Shown: positions 43,555 to 55,190 of the stretch, in pieces
Position numbering within the stretch: position 1 is the stretch's first letter
How the letters are laid out: every line of letters starts with the position of its first letter
Assembly (NCBI GenBank): GCA_028023455.1
Contig: JAQFVV010012496.1
Coordinates: 932,001-996,000, forward strand
Direction: 5' to 3'
Origin: Epiperipatus broadwayi
Lineage: Eukaryota > Onychophora > Udeonychophora > Euonychophora > Peripatidae
Length of the DNA: 64,000 nt
The notes under the pieces: model-generated
What the model saw: only the letters and a program-made list of their open reading frames with translations
Database searches by the model: none
Told to the model about the DNA's origin: nothing
Translations under genes and position numbers: made by a program

Positions 43555-45664
43555 ATAACGATCCAAACGAAGTGGGAGATCGCATCGCACCGCACCGCAC
43601 TACCAAGGGCACCATCTAGGCATTTGAGCCTAGAAGAATTTATAAAGTAGGCAGATACGCGCTGTTAAGATTCCACTTTATTTACATATTTAGATCGTTA
43701 GCCCATTGTCACTAGCTCAGTGGAGACGCAGAGATAAAAATCTATAAATTTAGATATAAAAGCCACTGCCAGAAATTAACACAGAAAAATATTTATTTAC
43801 GCACATATAAAATCATTCTAAACCCAAAGAATAAGTTTAACATTTAGATTTTTATATTAACTTTTAATTTTACATTTAAAATAGCTTGCTATAATGTTTA
43901 ATATTTTATTTAGAGGGTCGGGTATGAATAGGCTACATAGATCTGCATTTGAAAAGACAATATTCTTCCCTTATTTAACCCTAGGCTAAAAATTCAAAGT
44001 CAAACTGACGCCAACCATCCGATACACTTATGTATTCAATGTAGCATGAAAATACAACGGCACTAAATAGACTATACTGTCAGGAATGCACATCTGAACA
44101 GTATAGTGAGAAGACATTGTTGCTCTCCACCACCAGGAATGCTACTTCTGATGGCGAGTAGAACAATAAACATAAAACTCCATAGGAATGGATTGCGTCT
44201 TGCGTCTTACTATCCAATTCCATAGGCAACAGAGGGTGTGCGGCGTATATATGTAATCCTGCACGTGGCGGATCTCCTGCTACATTTACTACCTACATAA
44301 ATATATCGAAACCATTGAGCCAATTCAACCATGAAACAAATAACCTAAGATTACCCTCCCTTAATATAACCTTACAAAACTATATAGCCGTTCACGCCCG
44401 ACTTAAATTTATCATTTAGATATGTTCCCACAGATAACTTTTATACAATTTGTTTTAAAATGTTGGGTATAGATCGATTACATAGATTCCACGGTCAAAA
44501 ACATTTCAAAATAAGCATAAACGATCAAAATACAAAATTATTGATACCGACAATTGCAGAGGGAAACTTATAAGTAACCCAATAGTATTTACCATAAGAT
44601 ACTTGCATTGTCACCAATAACTTAAAAGACATCCGAATAAATACATTTTAGATACTCACCGTAAGGTATCATTATTTATCGAATGTCTATATATTTTGAT
44701 CAAATATGAAAACCAAAATATAATTAACCGCAAACGAATCCATGCAAGCGTCTATAAACAACTTAAATTTCATACATTTAAAATTTAAACAATAAATAAT
44801 TTATACAATTAAAATAAATGGAAATGATTTTTTTTATCAATAACAAACATATAAAATTAAACATCAATTGATTTTAAACTTAAAGGTCCTTAAAAACTCC
44901 ATTTTAACATTTAAATTGCTTTCACGAAAGTTCTTAATTATTAAAAAAAATTTTTTTAAGTTCATTGTCGATAGCTTACAGTAGCAGAGTCCAGGTTCTT
45001 GTTTTATATTCCCATGACTTCTCGTTTAGAAGATAATGTTCTGGAGGTGGCATTAGCTGGTTCCTTTCGGTATCTCAATCAGTTCATTTTTAAAAATAGA
45101 GAGAGAGTGAGGTATGTGCGTCCTACCCCATCTCCCACAACAAACAGCTGGAACTGCCCAATACTCAATATTTCTCCTTTTTATATTATCCACACGGATT
45201 CAAACAACAAAACGTCACCAATCCATCACTTTCGTTAGGGTCCGAGCCAAGGCTTGGTGCTTCCATTGGTCCAGCTAATTTCTCTTATCTAATTTCCATC
45301 TGACCCTTTAATTACATAAGAGCCTTGAGGGCTAGCTTGTTTTTCAAATAATAAACAATCATTTCCATTTATAGAATACAGGAATTAATTAATACCTGTT
45401 TTTATTTTAACTTATATTAAATATTTTAATATTTAACTCTTGTATTTTTTTATCAAAAAAAAAAAAATACGTTCAAATACCTTTTTTTATTTATATATAT
45501 AAAAAAAATATTTTTAAAGTTTAGCATCTGTGCGAATATATATATTTAACAACATTTTAATTTTAGCGTCTAGTTTTTTTATAGATTTTTAATACACTTA
45601 TTTTTATTTGCGAATTTTGTTTTTCTTTTAAATTAATGTAACGACATATCTATATATCGTTACA
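43555..45664. mobile_element. 2.1-kb element with TATAACGA...TCGTTACA ends in TA-rich DNA
   Basis: After ATATATAT the left end reads TATAACGATCCAAACGAAG; the right end reads TATCGTTACA before ATATATATA. Short inverted TG(T)AACGA ends and TA-rich flanks resemble those of the 4.3-kb elements. The right end itself is a hairpin (TGTAACGA-12 bases-TCGTTACA, 45637-45664). CG content is higher near the left end (GCATCGCACCGCACCGCAC). A 79-codon ORF at 44999-45238 has no motif. Possible solo LTR (TG...CA) or non-autonomous transposon. Confidence 0.5.
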
Positions 45665-45667
45665 ATA

Positions 45668-46112
45668 TATATATAACAAATAAAATATCCATTATTTAAT
45701 AATTATTGTAATAAAAAAATAATACCTATAACAATGATTAACTATTATACACAGTCTTATAATTCACAGAACTTTTGGTTAATTACTTAACCCTCTTCAA
45801 CTACCGTTTAATTTAAAAACCTAATGGAAGCAAACATCATCAACTCAAACCCTAGACATTCCCAAATTTTAATATTAGAAGCTTGTCAATTATATTTCTA
45901 TATATTATTTCAACACATAATGAAGCACATATCATCAACTCAAATCCAAGGATTTTGAAATTTTAACATTAGCAGCTTGTTGATTAATTATACAAATTCA
46001 GGCATCCTGGGATTTCAGTTGATGATGTTTGCTTCCATTATGTTTTTTAGGTAGTTGAAGAGGGTAAAGTAATCAATTGAAAGCAATTTGCAAATTGTAA
46101 GACTGTGTATAA
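45668..46112. repeat. PLE-2 3' region palindrome
   Basis: Left arm (AACAAATAAAATATCCATTA, ACACAGTCTTATAATTCAC, CCCTCTTCAACTACC, AATGGAAGCAAACATCATC) returns inverted to about 46112 (GATGATGTTTGCTTCCATTA, GGTAGTTGAAGAGGG, GTAAGACTGTGTATAA). It has the same content as the 3' UTR at 36990-37285. No ORF. Confidence 0.65.
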
Positions 46113-46190
46113 AAGCTAAAAATTGGAGAAGATGGATTGAACTTGGAGAGACCTTCATCCTGCAGTGGATTGATAATGGTTGATGATGAT
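46113..46190 (+). pseudogene. LINE-R extreme 3' tail
   Basis: About 20 codons (RRWIELGETFILQWIDNG) plus stop and (GAT)n, fused to the PLE-2 palindrome. Confidence 0.7.
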
Positions 46191-47390
46191 GCAATAAATT
46201 TATACATTGATGTTTTTTATTTAACATGTCTTCCTATTTTTTCCATGTCTATTAATATTTGCATAGCAACTACCATGATAATGTTCTAATAATCCATATT
46301 TTTTTGTTATACATATAAACATTTATAATATTTGATATAGAAGTTAAACCTAATAGTGAAGAATAGGGAGCATTAGTTATTAATCATAATACAAAAGTAT
46401 ATTCATAGAATTCAGCATCCATGCAAATGCAAGTAAGTTAGTTCTATGTAGTGTCCTCATACGACTAAATGTTTGACAAATTCATTCACTTTTATGGTGG
46501 ATTATCAAACCCAGTCCATTACAATGGATATATATATTCAAATTCCTTCATTTTTTATCACTTCACCCTTCATTTTAGTTCCACCATATTTTCATTAACT
46601 ACAGTACACCCACACAAATATATCCTAACATGATACCCAAACTGAAGATAAGTGATGAGTATACTGAAGGCTATTACCAGTTTTTAAGCCTACTGATGGT
46701 AATGTTAATCAATAATGATTATCGTCGTTTATTCTTATATATATACACCTCTACCCTAAGTATATTCTTCTAACTATGTATAAAAAAGAATATGGCCTAA
46801 AAAACCTGAGTGCTTCTGGGCATTTTTTATTTGTTTTTGGGTTAGTACAATTAACCAAAATCCATTATAGTGTCCACTTCATTATTTCTTTGAGGAATGG
46901 CCCTGAACATGGGTTCAGACCTTTATCCATGGTGTGGTAATCTCATTAGCATCAAGCAGTAGCTTGGGTAAAAAGAAACTCAGTGGTAATATGGCATAAT
47001 ATAATTATTCATTTAATTGATGAAATACGAAAATGAGAATCAAAACATAGGCTAAAGTTTCAAACTCAACAATACTTTATTTGAAGCAGTAACAGTGATA
47101 TAAATGTGTCACTGTGTCATCATTCTTCCCACTTTTAAATAATGGACTCAACCAAAGTAAAAATATAACTAAATCTTCTAATATGGCACAATTTAATACA
47201 ACACAGCTTTAACAAACTTCCACTACCCTCTAATTTTTGTTACTTTAAAGTTAAAAAAATATTTCTGCCCCCCCCCCCCATGCCTGATTAAAATGTTTTT
47301 CATTACAAATATATTGGGGAGAAAATTTAAAAAATTAATAATCAAATAAAAAAAATTCATGAAACATAAACAGTATTACACTATCAATTT
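46191..47390. other. AT-rich, apparently low-copy sequence
   Basis: 1.2 kb with no ORF longer than chance and no shared repeat noticed. A C11 run lies at about 47270-47279. Confidence 0.4.
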
Positions 47391-47394
47391 TAAA

Positions 47395-47575
47395 AATGGT
47401 TGCCTTGACAACACTTTGGAATTGTTGATTGTTATTGATATTGGGATTGTCTAAGTGTTGGTTGGTTTTTAATAATATATATATTGTTAAAAGGAGGTTG
47501 CCTTGACAACAGTTTGAAATTGTTGATTGTTATTGATATTGGGATTGTCTAAGTGTTGATGGGTTTTTAATTATA
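47395..47575 (+). repeat. M1 block, two tandem copies (~92 bp)
   Basis: GGTTGCCTTGACAACA, ATTGTTGATTGTTATTGATA, TTGGGATTGTCTAAGTGTTG occur twice with a TATATA junction, each nearly identical. Confidence 0.8.
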
Positions 47576-48396
47576 TATAGATAAGTATATAATTCAATTT
47601 AAAACAAAATTATTAGTATTAAACATACTAATCCACATTTAAATAAATAAATATTAGTTTTTAAACATATAAATTTAAATTTTAAGCATTAATATTTATC
47701 ACGTGTGACATATATGTATAATATTTTAAATACAGGTATAATATTTATATTTTAAGCTAGGTTTAATCAGAGGGGATTTGAATCAAGACTTTCAAGCTCC
47801 ATTTAGTCATCCACTCCATCTCAACTGATACACATGACTACGTACATGACAAACAATAAATAATCTCCATTCATCATCTCCCACACATATAAACAATCAC
47901 TGCTTTGTTTATATTAAAATAGTAAATCCCCCAAATTTTAATGGACAGGCTTCAATCTTCTCCACTCTCCAACTCTTCAGCCATCCGTATCATTGAAAAC
48001 CTGATGATGATGCATTCAAATCCCTTGTTTGCCAATTTTTGTTGTGTCATACTTATGTTGACCAGAAGTTAATTTGACCCCTCATATGTGTGACCTTAAA
48101 TGCATTTAAATACACATAGCTTAAAATATAAATAGACTATACATGTATTTAAAATATTACATATTCGGCCTCCCTCTTCTGTATATTTAAATGGACTTAA
48201 GATCCGACATATGAAATAAATACAATAAACAAAAGCCTTTTGAAAATATTTGAAATATAAGCATTCTTCATATACCTGGAGCTTAATTGCAAATATAGGG
48301 ATTTAAACACAGACTTTTGAACACCCTTCAACTATCCATGCTATCTCAAACCATTGATACACATGACCACACACATGTAGAAAAGATAAATAATCA

Positions 48397-48438
48397 CCAA
48401 TATACATATTTTGTGCTGAACCAGCACTCATCAATTGG
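48397..48438 (-). ncRNA. Hammerhead ribozyme motif, RZ-A
   Basis: CCAA/TTGG stem I, TTGATGA (C3 to T), perfect GTGCTG-GTT-CAGCAC, AAAA (G12 to A), ATAT/GTAT, A. Two core substitutions. Confidence 0.6.
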
Positions 48439-48870
48439 CCCAGATTATCATCTCCCACACACATATATAATCAGTGCTCAGTTTATATTAAGATAGTAAA
48501 TCTTCATACTTTAATGGACAGGCTTCAATCTACTCCAACCTCCAACTCTTCAGCCATCCACACCATTGAAAATCAGGTATATAAAGAATGTCTGTACTTC
48601 AAATGTTTACACATTAAGCCTGCACCCTGCCCATCTCTCTTCTACGTACTTTAAGTGGATAAGGTCCTATACATGAAGAGTCAGAGTGACTTGAGGTCAT
48701 CACGGGCATAGTAATAATATTGACATCAGCATGGGATTTGGACTTTCCATCATCAGATTTTCAATGGTATAGATGGTTGAAGAATTGGAGGTTGGAGTGG
48801 AATGAAGATTTGCTAAATTAATATAAACCAAGCACTGATTATACACGTGTGTGGGAGATGATAATCTGGA

Positions 48871-48912
48871 TCAACTGATGAGTGCTGGTTCAGCACAAAA
48901 TACTTAAATTGG
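48871..48912 (+). ncRNA. Hammerhead ribozyme motif, RZ-A
   Basis: TCAA/TTGG stem I, intact CTGATGA, perfect GTGCTG-GTT-CAGCAC stem II, AAAA (G12 to A), and a weakened stem III (ATAC/TTAA). Confidence 0.6.
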
Positions 48913-49189
48913 TGATTATTTATCATTTCTACATGTGTGTGGTCATGTGTATCAGTGGTTTGAGATAGTGTGGATAATTGAAGGGTGCTTGAAGTCTGTG
49001 TTCAAATCACTTATATTTAAAACACTTTTGAGCAAATTTTACATTCAAATAAATAAGAACTATAGTCAGCTTTTGTTCATTATATAACATTTATAATATA
49101 AGCTTATTAAATTAAGTCACATGATACATGACTTGATTTTCTTGCAATAATTGTTTTTGCTCTCAAGGCTTTCGCAATTTTATATTGCT

Positions 49190-49345
49190 AAAGCAATTAA
49201 TGATTGCTGGTTTAGCATGAAATACGTATATTGGTGATTATTTATCTTTTCAGCATATATGTGCTCGAGTGTATCAGTGTTATTAGATAGAGTGGAGAGT
49301 GATGGGTCATCTGAAAGTCTGTGCTCATATACCCTATATTAAAGC
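49190..49345 (+). mobile_element. RZ-A, truncated plus copy with intact GAAA
   Basis: 49193-49234 carries the hammerhead: CTGATGA has decayed to TTAATGA, stem II is TGCTG-GTT-TAGCA, GAAA is intact, and stem III ATAC/GTAT is perfect. The tail runs to GTCTGTGCTCATATACCC. Confidence 0.6.
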
Positions 49346-49394
49346 AATTAATATATTGTGTATCTAAACTTAGTTAAGTCCCATATGGCTATTT

Positions 49395-49615
49395 TTGTTA
49401 GATAGCTAGATTTGAAGACATATGGATGTCTGAAAATTTCAGATTTTCTACTTAATAGTTTAACATTAGATAAAATGCTGGGTTTGGCTTGGCATTTTAA
49501 ATCTAATGTTGAATATCCTAGCACCTCACTGAGGAAGCCAAAAGCTAGAAACTGGTCTGTTGATAGGGATATTCTGAAAAGCTTGTTAAGAGCCATTGAC
49601 TTGCTCATTATATAA
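49395..49615 (+). mobile_element. HH-C-related repeat with hammerhead-like motif
   Basis: Shares TTTCTACTTAA-, TGCTGGGTTT-, AATCTA.TGTTGAATAT-type blocks with 6170-6300. The motif at 49525-49561 reads CTCA, CTGAGGA (intact core), AGC-CAAAA-GCT, A, GAAA, CTG, GTC, TGT. One inserted A precedes GAAA. Confidence 0.5.
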
Positions 49616-50400
49616 CATTTGTAATACAAGCTTATTAAATTAAGTCACATTATATATGACTTGATTGCCTTGCAAACAATTTAATGTAACGAAACATATG
49701 CTATTGTAAGTCTTCTATTAACATTTTCTCTGGATTCATCGCAATATTGTATTTATATATTTTTTGTATCTATTTCTCATAAATCTTTTTGGTTTGGTGA
49801 AAGACCAACTATTTGCTTAATCATGCCGTTAATTAAATTATGTATGTATACTTTATATTATTTGACAGTAAAAATAATTATCTATCTATAATGATGATGA
49901 TTATTATTATTATAGTGGCCTTAAGATACCAGTAAACGTAATGCAATATGTTTGACATTTTTGTATATATATCTGCATATACGACATTAATTTCTCATAA
50001 ACATTCTTCAAATTATTAAAAAAAAAAAGATTATTGATTTTATTTAGTAGATAGTCAATGTAAAGAATATGTTTTCATAGGCATTAGGGAATATAATTGA
50101 TAAAGAGTTTAGAAATATTGATTTTTACAAATATGAATTAAAGAGAAAGGATTTCACCGTTTTCACATATACGCCTGAATTTTTTTTTTATAATAGTTCA
50201 ACCACGCTATACTCAATACAGCATGGTTGAGCTAATTATTTAAAAAAAATCAGCAAGGCGCATATGTTAAAAAGGTGAAATATGAATTAAATTAATTCTG
50301 TTTCATTTATTTTTCCATTTATTTACAAACCAATACCTCAATATACCATCGTAGTATGTGTGTGTAGAATTTTTTTATCACTATTGTTTATTAATATTAT
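49616..50400. other. AT-rich sequence; a short hairpin at 50190-50235
   Basis: TAGTTCAACCACGCTATACT is followed by its near-complement AGCATGGTTGAGCTAATTA. No ORF. Confidence 0.45.
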
Positions 50401-50404
50401 TTTA

Positions 50405-50785
50405 ACTAGGGGGTTTGAACTTAGAATTTTTCAGTATATATTCGTCTTCTCCATCTCAAGCCACTGATACACATGACCACATACATGCGAAAAAGATAAA
50501 TGGTTTCCAATATCTGTATTTTATGCAGAATCAACATTCATCAGTTGAGCCAGATCATAATCTCCTACTCATATATACAATCTGTGCTCGGTTTGTATTA
50601 AGATATCAATTCTTAAACTTTACTGGAGGAACTTCAGGCTTCTCACCCTTCCAACTACTCAACCATTTATTTCATTGAAAAACCAACAATGGAATCTTCA
50701 AAGCCCTTATAAGATTTGATATTGTAGTAATATCCATATAGACATCAGGCCAATCTAACCCCTCATACTATCGGATCATTACATA

Positions 50786-50853
<68 letters not shown>

Positions 50854-51110
50854 AGAGTTATACTATGATGTAATCTATTTCTTAGGGAATATGTAATTTG
50901 CTTATAAAAATGTTTCTTACATATTATATTATGATCTGGTCCAACTGATAAGTGCTGGTTCTGTACGAAATACATATATTGAGGATCATTTATTTTTTCC
51001 TCATATATGTGGCCATGTGTATCAGTTGCTTGAAATGGAGTGGAGAACGAATATAGTTTGAAAAATCCTAAGTTCAAATCCCTCTACTTACATATTTAAG
51101 AAACATTCAG
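50405..51110. mobile_element. RZ-A palindrome split by a (TA)n tract
   Basis: Minus copy 50405-50770 with hammerhead 50507-50548 (CTGATGA intact, stem II eroded, AAAA). The TA tract at 50790-50850 is next. A plus copy follows at about 50920-51100, with hammerhead 50941-50982 and box B-like GTTCAAATCCC at about 51072. Confidence 0.7.
50941..50982 (+). ncRNA. Hammerhead ribozyme motif, RZ-A, with intact CGAAA
   Basis: CCAA stem I (3' strand TTGA), CTGATAA (G8 to A), stem II GTGC...GTAC around TGGTTCT, then intact C-GAAA, stem III ATAC/ATAT weakened, cleavage base A. This is the RZ-A copy that keeps the CpG at 11.1-12. Confidence 0.55.
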
Positions 51111-51427
51111 TATAAGGAAATTACATAATATTATTTTACAATTAAAAATAAAAATGAATGAAAATGTATTGATAACATTGCATATCAATAAAACTTTGAT
51201 TAATAAAAATAATAATTACAATAATCATATAACATTATTTTATTTAAGTCATTTCATCTATTTAATGCATAAAAATTATTTTAATAGGAATATGAGACGA
51301 CTAATAAAAACAATTGTCTTTAAAAAGCAATTTTAGTTGTTTAATTATATTATACTAAATGATAAAATGGCATTAATTAATTTGTATTATTTAGTCAAAT
51401 GTGCTAAGTTATAAATTTAAAAATATG

Positions 51428-51612
51428 CAATTTATCGACTATTTTGAACACTTTTTAGTAAAAAACTTTTTATTCTACATATATGCATATGCAATTTTAT
51501 ATTTCGACTATCCTGCAATCTTTTTCAGTTGAAGCATAAGATTGTGGATACATATATGTACAATAAAAAGTTTTTTGCTAAAAAGTGTTCAAAGTAGAGT
51601 GGATAAATTGCA
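51428..51612. repeat. Palindrome with hammerhead-like segment
   Basis: GCAATTTATCGACTATTTTG, AACACTTTTTAGTAAAAAAC returns inverted at 51565-51612. On the minus strand 51499-51528 reads CTGAAAA, A, GATT-GCAGGAT-AGTC, GAAA, i.e. the same layout as HH-D with one core change. Confidence 0.5.
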
Positions 51613-52684
51613 TTTATATAAGATATTACAGCAAAATGAAGTGGTAAATTTGGTAATATTTTATTTTAAAAAACTCATTCTCTTTATAGAAACCAGAATT
51701 GGAATAGATAGGGCAATAGCTTTACTGGTGTAATACTTGCTTAATCTTGTTAGATTAATTTATTATGAAAGAATATATCTTCTCTATTGTATGTATTGTT
51801 AAATTTTTAAAATTATATACAATTTTAAACAGATAATAGTATATCTTTGCCCTGGACTATGATGGCATTGGTCCTCCTAAATGCATTATAAATCAAGATC
51901 ATCATATAAAAATTAAGCAATTATTAATGGCTTCCTATAGCAAAAGTTTTAATTCATTACCAAGATTCAAACTGTACATAAAAGTTAAATGTATTAATAG
52001 TAATAAAAATACACCATCCTCTGTGTAAATATGATAGGTAATAAATGCATTACAGTTACTGTGAGTTTCTTTGAAATGGTAATACATTGTATAGTTTTTT
52101 AAAAAATAATAGAATGAGGTTAATATTGTCATGAATCATAATTTGTTAAATTAAAATAGAACATATTTCATAAAAAGTATTAGTTAACATAATGTATATT
52201 TTCTAATTTATTATTATTGATTTATTTCAATATTTGGAATATTGGCTAAGAAGAGAATTTTTCCATATATATATATATATGTTCGGCCAGTGAAGTCAGA
52301 TCATTCATGAGCTGCAGATTGCATTGGATAATTTATATGGAATGCTAATTTATGTAAATTGATAATTTGCATATTCCATTTCTTAGATTGTTGAACACTA
52401 TTTTCTTCTTTCAATGACTGCATGGGAATTTCTAAAAATAAACCGCACCTCTTCTACTTTTGCTTTCTGTTGTCATGTTCAGTACAAATGATCTTAACAT
52501 AGAAAAATGTGGCCAGACTGTTGTTATTCATACTTTTTATGTTTTATTATCAATGGGGGTTTTCTCCATTTTCTAATTACTAATGACTAAATCATTAATA
52601 GTTTTCTTTTTTACAGCTTTTTGCCATATTTCATAAAATGGTCTTACATTTTGTTTTTATACAAAAATATAGTCTTATTAAATA
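51613..52684. other. AT-rich sequence, nothing recognised
   Basis: No supported ORF or shared repeat. Short TA tract near 52265. Confidence 0.4.
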
Positions 52685-52685
52685 A

Positions 52686-53342
52686 TAATTAGATTAAACC
52701 ACTAAATACCACATGGTCACCATTTCTTATGCTTGTTCATAACTGTTAAATCAGGCAAAACTCTCCATACAGTAGTGCCACTCAGTGCAAACCAGAGTAA
52801 TCAATGGATGCCAGAAGATTTGTACATAGAATCCCTATATAGTGCCTACTTATCCAATATCCCCAGACTAGTTTCTAGCTTATGGCTTTTGTTGAGCCTT
52901 GATCTGAGATCACCACACTTAGATCTTAGAATCTAATGCAATCCTCTAGCAGCCACCTTTTATCTCTACTTAAGTACAAAACTATGAGTGTAAAACTGAA
53001 ATCACAATAATATTTTCAATCCAAGCTCAGTAGCTTATATGGTCATATAGTTCTGAACTCAGTTCAGTACCCATACATTTTGGTGTCTTTGGTTCTTTAA
53101 TAACTATAGCCATCATTATCCTACTAGGCAGGATTGGTATTAAACCACTAAACATCACAAGATCACCATTTCTTATGCTTGTTCATAACTGTCATTAAAA
53201 CAGCCAAAACTCTCCATTCAGTAGTGCCACTTAGTGCAAACCAGAGTAATCAATGGATGACAGAAGGCTTGTGCATAAAATCCTTATCTAGTGCCTACAC
53301 TAAATGGCATTACTGTATGGAGATTTTTGCCTGTTTTAACAT
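52686..53342 (-). mobile_element. RZ-B: full monomer plus partial monomer and inverted end
   Basis: Full minus monomer from 52690 to 53143 (454 bp), junction GGCAGGATTGGTATTAAACC, then a second monomer's 3' part to about 53295. An inverted scrap (TAAATGGCATTACTGTATGG) ends in TTTTTGCCTG. Hammerhead-like segment 52861-52898 has lost its CTGANGA side. Same junction as at 35943 and 58317. Confidence 0.75.
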
Positions 53343-53412
53343 TAATTAGATTAATTAATACACAAATATTTATTTAAATCTAATAGTACTCAAGACTAGT
53401 TAGGTCAATAAA

Positions 53413-53808
53413 TGTAAATTCATTGAAAGCAGTCAACATTTAAACTAAACCAATATCAGTGTCAGCCAACAATCTCAATCTGTTGTCAAGGCAACCTTCT
53501 TTTAACAATAAAGATAAAATCCCATGCAATATTATTGGAACAGTCAACAATTAATCCATACCAATATCAATAACAATCAACAATCTCAATCTGTTGTCAT
53601 GGCAACCTTCTTTTAACAGCAAAGATAAAATCCCATGCAATTTTATTGAAGCAGTCAACACGTAAACCAGACCAATATCAATAACAATCAACAATCTCAA
53701 TCTGCTGTCAAAAATTGTTAAAAGATGGTTGCCACGACAACAGATTTAGATTGTTAATTGTTATTGATATTGGTTTGGTTTAAGTATTAACTGCACTCAA
53801 TGAACTTA
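53413..53808. repeat. M1 array: about 2.5 minus copies then one plus copy
   Basis: Minus blocks (AGCAGTCAACA, CAATATCA, ACAATCTCAATCTGTTGTCA, GGCAACCTTCTTTTAACA) recur about every 115 bp from 53430. The last ends abruptly and a plus block begins at 53716 (AAAAGATGGTTGCCACGACAAC). Confidence 0.75.
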
Positions 53809-54029
53809 CAATTATTTATTTTTATTCATTTGCCTGAAAGTTTGTAATGAAGGTATTTTAGATATGATAATATATTAGACCACAGGTTGAAAATCTTTTA
53901 ATGGGGTCATGCCAGATCTATGTTACAATGTTATTCCAAATGCAGCATGATTCTACAAATCTTATTGTATAACAGTGTAAAAATTGTTTTGATTATAATG
54001 GACTTCAAAATTATATATTATATACTTTT

Positions 54030-54132
54030 TTTCTCTCATCTGTCATATCATCAGCCAGGAAGCGAACCCGCTAACCTGGGACAACTGCTTATAAAGCAGC
54101 TGTCCCTGATCTCTCAACCACCAATACTTGAT
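54030..54132 (-). mobile_element. SINE-1 within the satellite
   Basis: Complement of the SINE-1 consensus (TCATATCATCAGCCAGGAAG, CGAACCCGC, AACTGCTTATAAAGCAGC, AACCACCAATACTTGAT). Flanked by ATATATT(A/G)TATACTTTT direct repeats. Confidence 0.85.
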
Positions 54133-54344
54133 ATATATTGTATACTTTTGAAGCCCATTAGCCAGATCTACATTACAATGTTACTCCACATGCAAGTATG
54201 ATTCTACTAATCTTATTATATATAATATAAAAATTGTTTTGATTATAATAGGCTTCAAAATTATATATTATGTACTTTTGAAGCTCATTAACCAGATCTA
54301 CATTATAATGTTATTCCACAAGCAGTCGTGATTCTACCAATCTT

Positions 54345-54575
54345 AGACGCGACACGTGTTTTGCTATTTCAAGAAAATGGACAAATCAATTTACATATGC
54401 ATTTGCATACATTATTATTTAGTAATATTACAGCAATGGTTTATAATCTATTTTGGCCATGAATATGAGGGGAAAACCTCGAAAGTACTAGGCCTAGATT
54501 AATTTAATTTAATTATTTTTGTTACTACTGACAGCTTCTTCTTCTTCAGCGTGTTAAAGCGCTTATATATACTAT
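54345..54575 (+). pseudogene. PLE-1 3' end fragment in satellite
   Basis: Plus-strand codons RRDTCFAISRKWTN match the last endonuclease codons of PLE-1 at 34300-34335. The UTR-like ATATGCATTTGCATACATTATT, TTTTGGCCATGAATATGAGG and CGAAAGTACTAGGCC blocks follow. Too short to say more. It interrupts the third satellite unit. Confidence 0.6.
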
Positions 54576-54680
54576 ATATTAGTATAAAAATTGTTTCGAT
54601 TATAATAGGCTTCAAAATTGTATATTATATACTTTTGAGGCTCATTATCACCAGATCTTATATTATTGGTCATTAAATAT

Positions 54681-55088
54681 TTTAAAAATACATAGGATCA
54701 TATACGAAAAGTATATTTTCTTAAATTATATTGCATTTGAAAGACATGCTTAAAATTTCATTTAACATCGAGAAAATTCATTCTCTTAGTGCTTAAAAAA
54801 ATGTGTATTGTTTGCAAAATTGCAGATTAATGTATAGTAATTCATAATAGGCAAAGCACGTTTAGCTTTCATTGGTTTAATGTAAAAAAGCTGTTTAATG
54901 AACTTTAATAAAAGAAAACAATTATTTTTTTAACATTTATCAAAAATGTTTCAAAGAAATTCATTTTTATGATATAATAAATCGACTCGAAATTGGAAGT
55001 TTTTCATATATTCTTCTTTTCTTTAAAACTATGGACATTTGAAATTTTTATTTATGAGAAATTTGTTTTAATTTCACAATAGACATGT
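54681..55088. other. AT-rich sequence, nothing recognised
   Basis: No feature seen. Confidence 0.4.
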
Positions 55089-55190
55089 TGATGGTCGAGA
55101 GGTCAGCACAGCTGTCTTACAAACAGTTGTCCCGGGTTGGCGGGTTCGCTTCTTGGCCGATGCTATGACACATGAAAAAAAAAAACAATG
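55089..55190 (+). mobile_element. SINE-1 copy
   Basis: TGTTGATGGTCGAGAGGTCAG, CCGGGTTGGCGGGTTCGCTTC, TTGGCCGATGCTATGACACATG and an A11 tail. A possible short target duplication ACAAT(A/G)AC. Confidence 0.85.

Larger units (their letters stand above)
47760..49025. mobile_element. RZ-A cluster: two minus monomers and an inverted plus copy
   Basis: 47765-48290 is a minus monomer with its hammerhead deleted. 48290-48600 is a second, with hammerhead 48397-48438. After about 48640 the same blocks return in plus orientation (GACATCAGCATGGGATTTGG, GGTTGAAGAATTGGAGG), with hammerhead 48871-48912 and tail to GTTCAAATCAC at about 49010. It has the same palindromic architecture as 25225-26050. Confidence 0.7.
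53905..54680 (+). repeat. 130-bp satellite, at least four units, invaded twice
   Basis: Units carry CCAGATCTA, ATGTTATTCCACA, GATTCTAC(A/T)AATCTTA, AAAATTGTTTTGATTATAAT and TTCAAAATTATATATTAT. Starts at 53912, 54162, 54292 and about 54650. The second and third are 130 bp apart; the larger gaps are filled by SINE-1 (54030-54132) and a PLE-1 fragment (54345-54575). Confidence 0.75.

Noticed and set aside
44999-45238. 79-codon ORF with a less biased composition as a possible exon
   Set aside because: No domain, no splice context that could be supported, and it lies inside a repeat-like 2.1-kb element.
54478-54510. CGAAAGTACTAGGCCTAG as a further hammerhead core
   Set aside because: No CTGANGA partner at the right distance; it aligns with PLE-1 3' UTR.
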